Position numbers and translations under genes: made by a program. A stretch of DNA of 55,882 bases from Caldilineaceae bacterium (lineage in GTDB: Bacteria > Chloroflexota > Anaerolineae > Caldilineales > Caldilineaceae). Position 1 is the stretch's first letter. Each line of letters starts with the position of its first letter. The stretch covers positions 1-55,882 of the forward strand of contig JALHQH010000068.1 in assembly GCA_022842065.1 (NCBI GenBank), written 5' to 3'. The notes under the pieces were generated by a model, which saw only the letters and a list, made by a program, of their open reading frames with translations, was not told where the DNA came from and ran no database searches. Shown piece after piece: positions 18,446-26,113 of the stretch.

Positions 18446-18528
18446 CTTACAAACCGGTTTCAAATCGGTTTGTAAGCATTGCTTTATTAGCTCACACACC
18501 ACACACACCTTAGGTGTGTGAGCTAATA
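18446..18528. other. Two adjacent stem-loops between repA and primase genes
   Basis: The first stem has perfect 11-bp arms CTTACAAACCG and CGGTTTGTAAG (18446-18476, loop of nine). The second has perfect 16-bp arms beginning TATTAGCTCACACACC (18485-18528, loop of twelve). Neither is followed by a T-run on either strand. Position inside the replication module makes an origin, priming site or RNA-processing structure possible. Confidence 0.6.
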
Positions 18529-18549
18529 GTGGTGTGCAATAAGATAGTT

Positions 18550-19923
18550 TCATGACTTTTGCGACTGCATTGCCTCAACAAAATAAACCCAAGGGTTACG
18601 CGGGCTTTGTCCTTTGTTTGGATCGCTTAGTGTGCGTTGACATTCGCCGGCTTTTTCGAGTTCGCTGACCAATTTGCGAGTGTAGTTGTCACTCTTTGTG
18701 ATCACCTCTGATAAGCTTTTGGCTGTAAACTTGGTTCCGGCGAAACGCTGCATTGCGGCGAGAATTAATGCCTTATCCTCAGCCTTTTGCCCCGTGAATT
18801 CGTTTAAGTCACTCGGTTCATCCCACCACACACGGACGCTGTCGAAGCCGTCAATGGCGGTGAGGTCGAATGTTTGGTCTTTCCACCGTTCGCCCTCCTT
18901 TTGCTTTTCGCAGCACATTAATGCTTTGGTGTGGCTGTCAGATGTGGATTTAATCTCGATCATAAAGTCCATAGCGCCACGTAATGAACTAGAACCGCGC
19001 TCGCCCGTGCCAGCTTTGTTACTGTGGTGTACAAGCAATACGGCACACCCCAGTTCCTGCGAAGCCCACCGGCAAGCGTGCAACACCTTACCCATGTCTT
19101 TCGCACTATTTTCGTCGGCTGCGGTACTTGCTGCATGCAGCGTATCAATGATAAGTAAGTCTAACGGTTTCGCATCGCCATCTTCCTGTCGTTTTTTCCA
19201 CTCACGGATGAATTGTCGGATAGTAACGGTCTCTATAGAATCGCCATCGTTGTACAATTGCGGCACCGTTTTGAAAAAAGTGAAATTTGCTAGATCAGTT
19301 ATCCCATGATGATGTGCTGCGGCAGCAAATCTACCTGGTAGTCCGCTAATACCTTCACCGGCACAATAGGCGATATTCAGATGTCTCCGCACATTAAATC
19401 GCAACGCCCACTGTTTTCCCGTACAAGCCGCCATAATCATATCGATGATAACGAACGTCTTCCCACAACCTGGCGGACCGTATATCATGCCCATATCTCC
19501 CGCTCCGAGTATTTGGTCGATTAACCAGTCTTTCGGTGGTAGATTCAGTAGATCAGAGAATGAATAGGGGTAAAACGCCGGTGAGCCCACAGGTGCCGGC
19601 ACTTGTTCCATAAACCATTTAGCATCATCATTGCCTAAAAGGGTGGTGAGTTCAGCCTCGACCACTCTAAGGCCCTCATCATCGATTTTTGCCACCAATG
19701 GAACCAGCGTCTTGAATATCGTCAAGCGCTGGTCACGAGCCAAACCACGAGCTGCAATACTCATTCCCTTGATAGCACTGATTATGCGTTCCGTATCGAT
19801 TGTTGTGGCCTTCCTGGCCTGTGCTGATACTTCATCGGCTGTACGAAATGAATTGTTTAGCATCTCGTCAGTATCAACGAATGGCGCAGAATCGCAGTCG
19901 GTGGTTTGTGCAGATTCATTCAT
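18550..19923 (-). CDS. RepA-like RecA-fold ATPase (replicative helicase type)
   Basis: This 457-residue protein contains Walker A YGPPGCGKT (148-156), Walker B LLIID (256-260) and the block LLVHHSNKAGTGERG with SSLRGAMDF, which is characteristic of the AAA_25/RepA group of hexameric helicases of plasmids and phages. The C-terminal part (about 385-445) looks like a winged helix (LILAAMQRFAGTKFTAKSLSEV). It is inferred to unwind or load at the element origin together with the downstream primase. ATG 19923 overlaps the end of a possible small upstream frame and has a poor Shine-Dalgarno, so it may be translationally coupled to it. Confidence 0.88.
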   Translation of the reverse strand: MNESAQTTDCDSAPFVDTDEMLNNSFRTADEVSAQARKATTIDTERIISAIKGMSIAARGLARDQRLTIFKTLVPLVAKIDDEGLRVVEAELTTLLGNDDAKWFMEQVPAPVGSPAFYPYSFSDLLNLPPKDWLIDQILGAGDMGMIYGPPGCGKTFVIIDMIMAACTGKQWALRFNVRRHLNIAYCAGEGISGLPGRFAAAAHHHGITDLANFTFFKTVPQLYNDGDSIETVTIRQFIREWKKRQEDGDAKPLDLLIIDTLHAASTAADENSAKDMGKVLHACRWASQELGCAVLLVHHSNKAGTGERGSSSLRGAMDFMIEIKSTSDSHTKALMCCEKQKEGERWKDQTFDLTAIDGFDSVRVWWDEPSDLNEFTGQKAEDKALILAAMQRFAGTKFTAKSLSEVITKSDNYTRKLVSELEKAGECQRTLSDPNKGQSPRNPWVYFVEAMQSQKS

Positions 19924-20098
19924 CTATAGCCGCCAATACGTTGAGGTCCAACATGGTCGAACAATGTAAGCTGCTCAGATTAATGCCAGGTTGACGGACT
20001 GTGGCAATGAGTGTGGAGTAGGCGTAAAACCCTTGTGTAGAGGGTGCGTTTTCAAAGTGGGAATTGACGCCGCGCGCGTCCTGTGCTACAGTAAACAT
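19916..20098 (-). CDS. Possible small leader gene overlapping repA start
   Basis: This 60-codon frame starts at ATG 20098 with AGGA eight bases upstream and ends 8 bases inside the repA gene (stop within GAATGA). It has no recognised domain (MFTVAQDARGVNS...). Support is limited to the ribosome-binding site and the coupling geometry, together with the weak ribosome-binding site of repA itself. It may be no more than an untranslated leader. Confidence 0.25.
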   Translation of the reverse strand: MFTVAQDARGVNSHFENAPSTQGFYAYSTLIATVRQPGINLSSLHCSTMLDLNVLAAIDE

Positions 20099-20160
20099 GT
20101 AGACTGTCCTTGTGCATGTGCCCAATTATTAAGAATATCCGCGACAAACGAGCGTTATAT

Positions 20161-20454
20161 TCATTGGGATATGTTTGATGGATGGTTCGCTTCAACACCT
20201 ACAACGCGTCGACCGGCCAAAGTTTCCGCGTTGTGGGTGTTTTCTTTTGATAAGGATTTCGTGTTAGTTCTGGCTTGTACCTTTGCTCTCACCTCTTGAT
20301 TGGTCTCAGCAATTTGTTCAAGACCACGCCGTTTAGCTTCCTCTCGGATTAACCAAAGCACTTGTGTTTTCATGTTGCGCATATCAGATTTCGACATAGC
20401 TTGTAGGATGTTAGCATCATCGCTTCTAAGGTGTATTGTTACTCTGGTTAACAT
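20161..20454 (-). CDS. Ribbon-helix-helix (Arc/CopG-like) DNA-binding protein
   Basis: This 97-residue protein opens with a beta-strand and helix pair typical of ribbon-helix-helix repressors (LTRVTIHLRSDD, then MKTQVLWLIREEAKRRGL). It has a basic, polar C-terminal tail without a known domain. ATG 20454 has a strong GGAGGAG six bases upstream. Such proteins act as dimers on short palindromes and often control copy number, transfer or partition genes. The gene is immediately upstream of repA, and the element carries three copies of one palindrome that could be its operator. That link is inference. Confidence 0.75.
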   Translation of the reverse strand: MLTRVTIHLRSDDANILQAMSKSDMRNMKTQVLWLIREEAKRRGLEQIAETNQEVRAKVQARTNTKSLSKENTHNAETLAGRRVVGVEANHPSNISQ

Positions 20455-20549
20455 TTCTCCTCCTATGTTTTAGTTGCCAGCTCTAGTATAAGGCTGCCTA
20501 GGGCGATTAGCGCCGTCACATTACCTTCACATTGATTGTCTACTCATGA

Positions 20550-21053
20550 TCATGCCATTCCTTCTATTCGGCGCAGTATCTCCTCGGCCACTTTCCCTGC
20601 CTGCGTTAGTTCAGCTTCGGTAATAGTGACTATCGCTACTTTATAGTCTTTGATGCGACGTTCAAGAGTTGATTTACTGATTGCGAGTGGCATGTCATCC
20701 CAAGGCATCTTTATCTTTTCCAACTCTTCTACAAATCTTTCTTGTGTCAAGCCGCTACGTTTCCATGCAATGGCCACTGCGTATTTTTCTATATCTCCCG
20801 AAATACTCGGTTTTACACCAGGTGGGTTGTCGCTGCGCATAACAGCTTCAAGTCTTTTGGCAAGAGCGATAATTTTCATACGGTCATAAGATATCAAATC
20901 ATGTATGGTTTCGCTACCATTAAGCCCTACTGCTTCTAGGTGGCCTTTAGTGAACCACTCATTTAGGCGATCATAGGTCAGCAAAATGTTCTCATGATAT
21001 AGATCCAATGGATAAGGCTCGATTATCCGCTTTAGAATCCGCATTATGCTCAT
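20550..21053 (-). CDS. Hypothetical element protein (167 aa)
   Basis: The start is ATG 21053, chosen for AAGGA eight bases upstream; a longer frame to 21101 lacks one. No family is recognised. The protein is mixed alpha-helical and charged, with a possible helix-turn-helix near 110-145 (GLTQERFVEELEKIKMP, ISKSTLERRIKDYK). It lies between the ribbon-helix-helix gene and an unknown small gene on the same strand, so a regulatory or replication-accessory role is possible. Codon use and AT content resemble repA and primase. Confidence 0.6.
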   Translation of the reverse strand: MSIMRILKRIIEPYPLDLYHENILLTYDRLNEWFTKGHLEAVGLNGSETIHDLISYDRMKIIALAKRLEAVMRSDNPPGVKPSISGDIEKYAVAIAWKRSGLTQERFVEELEKIKMPWDDMPLAISKSTLERRIKDYKVAIVTITEAELTQAGKVAEEILRRIEGMA

Positions 21054-21245
21054 GGTAAATATCCTTCGGCTGTATTTGTGGCAGTTGAGACCAAAGCTCA
21101 TCTGAGATAATCTACTTCACAGAATATACAATTAGTTACCAAAGCGCCCACCACTTCGGTCAGAGAATGTGGTGGGCGCTGGCTGCTTTAGATCAATTGT
21201 TCGTTACAGATCAGTGGAATTCAAACGTAGTCACGCTGTATCAGG

Positions 21246-21509
21246 CTACTCCCAATTCTCCAAGATATTTGTGATTTTTCCAATGTGCTTACCGAGTGGC
21301 ACGGTTGCTGAATCTTCCAGATGTTTTGCCAGGTCTTTGATGGCTTCTATTTCCACCAGCTTCAGCCCCGCATTCAGCAAATCCAAGATGGTGTAGTCGC
21401 CAGTAGATGCACCTGCTTCTAAGAGGGTTGCCTCAATGGTCTTCATTCCCTGCAACAGTTCGCTATGATAAGCGACTCGGTGTGTACTGCTGATCAATTG
21501 CTTCTTCAT
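21246..21509 (-). CDS. Hypothetical small element protein (87 aa)
   Basis: The start is ATG 21509, preceded by AGGAG about nine bases upstream; the longer frame to 21611 has no such signal. The sequence is mostly helical (ATLLEAGASTGDYTILDLL, LVEIEAIKDLAKHLEDS) without a recognised domain. The gene lies downstream of the palindrome copy at 21614-21635, about 105 bases before its start, so that site may sit in its promoter. Confidence 0.55.
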   Translation of the reverse strand: MKKQLISSTHRVAYHSELLQGMKTIEATLLEAGASTGDYTILDLLNAGLKLVEIEAIKDLAKHLEDSATVPLGKHIGKITNILENWE

Positions 21510-21613
21510 CTGTTTGTCTCCTGTTATTATGACTGAACTCATTCTTACCCGATTCATGAATCTTACATCTACCTGCGATATCCACTGAGGTGCTGGCCTG
21601 TGGCTAATCACCC

Positions 21614-21635
21614 AACTAGGTAAATTTACTAAGTT
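21614..21635. promoter_or_regulatory. Third copy of the palindromic operator-like site
   Basis: The 22-base sequence with core AGGTAAATTTACT differs at two positions from the perfect palindrome at 16493-16514. It lies between the small membrane-protein gene and the 87-residue gene. Shared sites at both ends of the replication half suggest one regulator. Confidence 0.6.
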
Positions 21636-21645
21636 GCTAAGTGAC

Positions 21646-21939
21646 TCAATCTACCAACTTCACATGGAGTGGGCGCAACATTAATGCCCAGCGCCGTACC
21701 CGATCCCATGCCAGGTAGATTGATACTGCAAATATACCCAGCAACAAACATGTCACTATATTCGCCCACGGCACCGCGCCAATGAGGGTACGCAACAGCG
21801 CCGCATGCATAACCCCCAACTGTGCAAAGGTGGCTGCATCAATCAACCCAGCTACCCACAAAAAGATCCCTACCAATGCGAGCGCCGCCAGGCCGTTGAG
21901 GAGCCCACCAAGCGCTTTGAATAGCTGTTTAATCATCAT
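21646..21939 (-). CDS. Small membrane protein, two predicted transmembrane segments
   Basis: This 97-residue protein has two hydrophobic segments, about 10-32 (GGLLNGLAALALVGIFLW) and 55-77 (ANIVTCLLLGIFAVSIYLAW), and a basic C-terminus. No domain is recognised. ATG 21939 has a purine-rich GGGG stretch upstream. It follows the FtsK-like gene after 91 bases, and the GC content matches the transfer half. In AICEs, small membrane proteins (Spd) accompany the translocase and spread the element between cells; the resemblance is only in context and topology. Confidence 0.6.
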   Translation of the reverse strand: MMIKQLFKALGGLLNGLAALALVGIFLWVAGLIDAATFAQLGVMHAALLRTLIGAVPWANIVTCLLLGIFAVSIYLAWDRVRRWALMLRPLHVKLVD

Positions 21940-22030
21940 TTGACAATCCCCCTCTCCTTCGCTACTACTACGTGCGCCAAACGCTATTTACTCGTGTAGT
22001 ATCGTGCAGTAGTAGCGTTCTATGGCACGT

Positions 22031-23389
22031 TTAGGTAGTAGTAGTAATGTTCTGAAGCCGCCGCAAAACCTCGCCCGCAATGCGATTGTTTGCCCCCCCT
22101 GTGTTGGCATCTTCACCAAACAGAATCCGCACGATGTGCGCTTTGATACCCCGTACTGGAGTGCCATCGGCATCAAAGATATCCTCCACGGCAATGGCAG
22201 CAAGCACGGTCGCAACATGGCCGTCAATGCCGTCGGTTGCCGTGGTGTCGGCAGCGCTAAAGTTGATATCAATCGCATAAGGGGTCACCCCATGCCACTT
22301 TGCGGCGACTTGTTGCACAATCCCCGCGATCTCATCCTCGGGGAGGTAATGCGCTTGAATGCGTTTCACCTGGCCATTGCGCACAAAGAGAAAAGCACCC
22401 TTGCCCGGTAGCAGTTCGGCCCCGGCCCCAGGGATGCCGGTTGCCACCCGGCTCTCATCTTGCGTGCTCACCTGGCCAGCCAGCCGGATGGGCAAGTTGG
22501 CGCGTAACACCGTATCGACCACTTCAACCGTCGCCTTTTGCGTACAAGCGATCACATGCACCCCCAGCCCCCGGCCAACACCGACTACACTTTTCAGCGG
22601 GTCAATCAGGGCAGATTTCCCATTGCCTGCTTCGATACCAAGTTCGGCAAATTCCTCAACGATCAGGAAGACCTTTGGCTGCTTTAGTTGCCGCTTGCGT
22701 GCGTTCATCTCTGCTTTGACCGCGGCAATCGCATCTAGGCAATCCTGCGTTTCCTGAAATAGCAACACCTGCGGTAACCCCGCCAACTGCCCGATTTCTA
22801 GCGAAAACTTGGGGTCAAGCACGATAATGATGACATCTGCCGGCGAGGTTGACCACGCTAGCGAAAGTACCATGCTCAGCAATAAAAGCGATTTACCACT
22901 GCCAGTGGTACCCGTGACCAGCACATGGGCGACACTGCGGTCGCCAAAGTGCAAGGTGACCGGCTGGGGTGTGACCGTATTTTGGTCTCGCCCCACAATC
23001 ATCTCGTATTTACCCAGGTTGTCCAGGTTGGCATCGCTCCACAGCAACGGGCGTGTCGCGAGCGGAAACGGCAATTCGATATATTGCTCGGGCAATTTGA
23101 CTTTGACCGGTGTTGCCTCTCCCCGTAAGCGTGTGACCAACACCGAGAGATCCTTCTCGATGTTAGTCACCGCCGCAATCTTGCCCCCGGCCAAGATATG
23201 GTAGCGAATGAAGTTGCCGCTCTGACTGGCAATCACCCGCCGCCGATCAATCCAGGCATCAATGCCGAGCTTCACAAAGATCATGTCAAACTCGGCAATT
23301 TCCCTGCGGGCAATGCGATTGATGCGACTTTGCAGATCCCGGCCACTAAGCAGCAGTCTTAATAGTTTGAGTATGGTTTGAAAGCCCAT
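22031..23389 (-). CDS. FtsK/SpoIIIE-type DNA translocase (TraB-like)
   Basis: This 452-residue FtsK-domain protein carries Walker A GTTGSGKS (160-167), Walker B VFLIVEE (240-246) and the conserved HVIACTQK and LPIRLAGQV blocks. The N-terminal ~150 residues lack the four membrane segments of chromosomal FtsK; a short hydrophobic stretch near 5-15 may anchor it. The C-terminus (NRIAGEVLRRLQN) may be a winged-helix DNA-recognition part as in TraB. In AICEs a single motor of this type pumps double-stranded DNA to the recipient. ATG 23389 has GGGAGG five bases upstream. It lies between cell-wall genes and the replication module, supporting a transfer role over a chromosome-segregation role. Confidence 0.9.
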   Translation of the reverse strand: MGFQTILKLLRLLLSGRDLQSRINRIARREIAEFDMIFVKLGIDAWIDRRRVIASQSGNFIRYHILAGGKIAAVTNIEKDLSVLVTRLRGEATPVKVKLPEQYIELPFPLATRPLLWSDANLDNLGKYEMIVGRDQNTVTPQPVTLHFGDRSVAHVLVTGTTGSGKSLLLLSMVLSLAWSTSPADVIIIVLDPKFSLEIGQLAGLPQVLLFQETQDCLDAIAAVKAEMNARKRQLKQPKVFLIVEEFAELGIEAGNGKSALIDPLKSVVGVGRGLGVHVIACTQKATVEVVDTVLRANLPIRLAGQVSTQDESRVATGIPGAGAELLPGKGAFLFVRNGQVKRIQAHYLPEDEIAGIVQQVAAKWHGVTPYAIDINFSAADTTATDGIDGHVATVLAAIAVEDIFDADGTPVRGIKAHIVRILFGEDANTGGANNRIAGEVLRRLQNITTTT

Positions 23390-23433
23390 AGTCCTCCCCT
23401 CTTAGCGCAGTGCGCTCACTTGTGCCCACCCAC

Positions 23434-23685
23434 TTACTTGCTCAGCTGCGCGGCCAACATCGCAGCCCGTTCTGCCCACACCCGGCGATTCTTGGCCGCT
23501 TGTTCTTCGGCGTTGCGTGGTGGTGCATACAGATCCACCACGGTCGGGGCATCATTCTGTGACGTGGCCACCGGCACCGGCGTCAGGTTGAACCATAGCG
23601 ACAGGGTGACTAACAGCGCCAACAGCACCCATCGTGCCCGGTCAAGCGGATTGCGAACCATTGCCTTAAAAGTTGTCGTTGTCAT
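23434..23685 (-). CDS. Small single-pass membrane protein
   Basis: This 83-residue protein has one hydrophobic segment at about 17-35 (WVLLALLVTLSLWFNLTPV), a basic N-terminus and a charged helical C-terminus. ATG 23685 is preceded by GGGAGG. It lies 15 bases downstream of the LysM gene stop and 44 upstream of the translocase. No family is recognised. The position suggests an accessory of the transfer apparatus. Confidence 0.6.
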   Translation of the reverse strand: MTTTTFKAMVRNPLDRARWVLLALLVTLSLWFNLTPVPVATSQNDAPTVVDLYAPPRNAEEQAAKNRRVWAERAAMLAAQLSK

Positions 23686-23700
23686 GCGTTCTATCCTCCC

Positions 23701-24543
23701 TTACTTATGATTGAGAACTGGAATTGTTAACACCATGCCAACCCGCAACGTGTTACAGTCGCGGACGATTTTGCGGTTAGCGTTGCAGATGGCGACCCAC
23801 TCACGCCTGTTCCCGTAGACTGCCACGGCGATCTTGGTCAGGTCATCGCCACGTTCGACGGTGTACGTGCGCGCCTCGGTGACCGTTGCGAGCGCATTGT
23901 CAGCGTCAGCCGCGGCCGGCCCGCCACCGTCGCCCCCAACGGGAAAGAAGGTTTGCCCACTGTCCGCTGGCTTTGGTGCTGGCCCGTAGGTGGGTGCTGG
24001 CGCTGGCCCCATCGTTGTATTGCCACTGTTCCACAAGCCATTGATGCCCGCTGCCGACCACACCGACGTGTCAGGCGTGGCCGTGGGTGCCGCAAGGGCT
24101 GCCGGTTGCGCAGTTGCCAGGGGATCGGTATTGGCAGCCGCTGGTGCGCTCGCCTGCGTCTCTGGTGCCGCTTGTGTGTTTGTTGTGGCACCAGTGTTCC
24201 ACTCACTGCGGAATGATTCCACATAGCCACTAAGACCGGAACCCAGATCGCTAGCGCCGTTGCCAATCGCCGTCGCGCCGCTGTCCGTCCACTGGCGGGC
24301 ATCGGTGATCAAATCGACGCGCTGCGCATCGTGATAGATGAAGCTTGCGGCGTCGCGCATGACCCACCAACCGCCATAGAGCAGTGCGGCCAGCGTCACA
24401 ATCGGCCCCACCGTTTTGACGGTGCCGACAATGAGGTTGCCCGACTTCCACGCGTCAAAGGCGACAGGGATAGCCCGCAAGACCAACAGCCCAACCGTAA
24501 CCAAAACGACGCCATCCCAGCCCCAGGACAAGAGTTGTTCCAT
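23701..24543 (-). CDS. Membrane protein with C-terminal LysM domain
   Basis: This 280-residue protein has two hydrophobic segments (about 8-28 and 45-66), a long Ala/Pro/Thr-rich linker (about 120-215) and a C-terminal LysM module (YTVERGDDLTKIAVAVYGNRREW, RVGMVLTIPV), which binds peptidoglycan. It starts at ATG 24543, overlapping the hydrolase stop (TAATG), with GGAGG upstream, so the two genes are translationally coupled. Together they look like a wall-anchoring and wall-opening pair serving the translocase next to them. The LysM call is firm; the transfer role is by context. Confidence 0.82.
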   Translation of the reverse strand: MEQLLSWGWDGVVLVTVGLLVLRAIPVAFDAWKSGNLIVGTVKTVGPIVTLAALLYGGWWVMRDAASFIYHDAQRVDLITDARQWTDSGATAIGNGASDLGSGLSGYVESFRSEWNTGATTNTQAAPETQASAPAAANTDPLATAQPAALAAPTATPDTSVWSAAGINGLWNSGNTTMGPAPAPTYGPAPKPADSGQTFFPVGGDGGGPAAADADNALATVTEARTYTVERGDDLTKIAVAVYGNRREWVAICNANRKIVRDCNTLRVGMVLTIPVLNHK

Positions 24544-25745
24544 TAGTTGACCTCCGTTACGCTACGCATCCGCGCCAGGCGATTCAGCCAGCCGTTACAG
24601 TAGCGATAGCAAAGTGCGGCTGAACGATAAAACTGTTCCCGATAGTTGTTAAAGCACCGGACATTCATCCCACAAGCTGCCATTCCCGCCTGTGCTGCGC
24701 CGTTGCCGGCATTGAAGGCGAAGTCCACAAAGGTCAGGGCCAAGTTGCCGGGTAACTGCGCTGCGCCGCTGGCTAGCCAGTATCGTTGGTAGAAAATCGT
24801 TTGGCGTTGCTGTTCCGTCAAGCTTTGACACACATCCGCCCACCCCAGCCCCTGGCCCATACGCCACGCATCGAACGTCCCTTGGGTAATCCCGCCCATT
24901 GTCCGCACCGGGTCATGTTTGCATTGTGCGCCTTCGCTACCGATGGTGATCGCATAAGCTACTTGCCAATCCCCCGGTCTGCTGACCGCTTCATGCCCGA
25001 TGAACAGCGGCCTGCCCAGAATAACCAACAAGACAAACGCAACGCTGCCGCCGTGCCAGAGCGAAAAGCTAAGCCAGTTGTCCGGTGAAAAGAAGAGCCC
25101 GACCACGGCTACCGTTGCCGCGATCCCAAACAGGAATAACCACAAGGGCGCGGTGCCTGTATCCGCGCTGTGGTAAGGGCGACCGTTGCCCACCGTGCCA
25201 CTGGCCCGTAGTGCCGCGCCTGGCGTGTTGCACAGCGGACAATCCCGTAACAGGCCACGGTCAAAGTAGTCACCAATCAGGATTCGATTCCCGGCGTGGC
25301 TGATCTCTAGATGGGTGTGCGGCCCAAAGCTGGTCATTCCGGTCCAACCCACGCGTCCGATCTCTTGATGCTGGCGCACACGGTCACCCGCACGAACTGT
25401 GAGACTGCCGGCAATCATGTGCGCCATGATCGAGTAAAAGCCATTGCCGTGGTTGATGTAGGTCCAACAACCATAGCCGCCGGCGTTGTTGCAGCCAGCA
25501 TAGACGACAATGCCGTCCGCAATCGGATAGACCGACGAGCCATAGGGCGCACACAGATCCCATGCCCGCACACTGCCCCGGTTGATGTGGCGCTGTTCAT
25601 CACTGCACAGCACCTTGGTTGCTACTGGCAACAGCCACGCACCGCTATGACTCCGGATGCGGGGCGCGGTTTGTGTCGTCTGCGCCGTGGCCTCTGTCGG
25701 CAGCAGTGACAAGAAGATGGCAACCATTAGCGCAATTCTCCACAT
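24543..25745 (-). CDS. Secreted dual cell-wall hydrolase: M23 peptidase plus GH108-like muramidase
   Basis: This 400-residue protein starts at ATG 25745 with AGGAG upstream. A signal peptide (about 1-22, MVAIFLSLLPTEATA) leads into an M23/LytM-like domain (AWDLCAPYGSSVYPIADG, FYSIMAHM, GPHTHLEI with the HxH zinc pair). One or two hydrophobic segments (about 200-260, LWLFLFGIAATVAVVGLFF and VAFVLLVILGRPLF) separate it from a C-terminal GH108-like muramidase (GSEGAQCKHDP, TMGGITQGTFDAWR, with Glu in SEG as likely catalyst). Having both an endopeptidase and a muramidase in one membrane-tethered chain fits a conjugation-type wall-opening enzyme. It is coupled to the LysM gene. A phage lysin origin is an alternative. 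Confidence 0.85.
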   Translation of the reverse strand: MWRIALMVAIFLSLLPTEATAQTTQTAPRIRSHSGAWLLPVATKVLCSDEQRHINRGSVRAWDLCAPYGSSVYPIADGIVVYAGCNNAGGYGCWTYINHGNGFYSIMAHMIAGSLTVRAGDRVRQHQEIGRVGWTGMTSFGPHTHLEISHAGNRILIGDYFDRGLLRDCPLCNTPGAALRASGTVGNGRPYHSADTGTAPLWLFLFGIAATVAVVGLFFSPDNWLSFSLWHGGSVAFVLLVILGRPLFIGHEAVSRPGDWQVAYAITIGSEGAQCKHDPVRTMGGITQGTFDAWRMGQGLGWADVCQSLTEQQRQTIFYQRYWLASGAAQLPGNLALTFVDFAFNAGNGAAQAGMAACGMNVRCFNNYREQFYRSAALCYRYCNGWLNRLARMRSVTEVN

Positions 25746-25936
25746 AGATCCACTCCTACTGGCGCAAGATTGTGCGATCTACCCCTCGCTTGCCGGTCTT
25801 CATGGCTACCTGTGCCGCCGCAACTCTGCTGGTTGCGTTCGTAAGCCTCCTGCTGAGATCGCAGTTTTGCCGATCCAATTCCTGTCTGTTTCTGGTGGAA
25901 TGTGATCCATGAATCGCCAAACTTCCACGTACTCAT
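25727..25936 (-). CDS. Possible small element protein (69 aa)
   Basis: The frame starts at ATG 25936 with a strong GGGGG seven to eight bases upstream and overlaps the hydrolase start by 19 bases. The sequence is polar (MSTWKFGDSWITFHQKQTG...) without a recognised domain. It would be the first gene of the transfer operon. The ribosome-binding site is the main support; composition of the second half is less convincing as protein. Confidence 0.45.
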   Translation of the reverse strand: MSTWKFGDSWITFHQKQTGIGSAKLRSQQEAYERNQQSCGGTGSHEDRQARGRSHNLAPVGVDLCGELR

Positions 25937-25961
25937 CTTGTTTACCCCCTTTGGGTGATAA

Positions 25962-26013
25962 GGTGGGCAAACAAATGCCCACCAAACGGTGATTTGTTCC
26001 CGTTGGTGGGCAT
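25962..26013 (-). promoter_or_regulatory. Three-segment switchable hairpin (terminator or attenuator)
   Basis: GGTGGGCA occurs at 25962-25969 and 26005-26012, with its complement TGCCCACC at 25976-25983 between them, so the middle arm can pair with either side. On the minus strand the upstream pairing extends to about 14 bp (one bulge) and is followed by TTTGTTTG, a weak terminator. The other pairing would remove it. The site lies between the recombinase gene and the transfer operon. Another small hairpin (GCTACAA/TTGTAGC) is at 26016-26033. Confidence 0.55.
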
Positions 26014-26113
26014 CCGCTACAATAGCTTGTAGCCGTGCCCCGTTGCTACTTCAACGGGTGTATGGTTAGCTGTGCGTCAGTGTTCCCGCACTGGCGTACA
26101 GCGTTAATACCGA

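Noticed and set aside
22300..22757. Overlapping plus-strand frames inside the translocase region
   Set aside because: They are antisense to conserved FtsK motifs.
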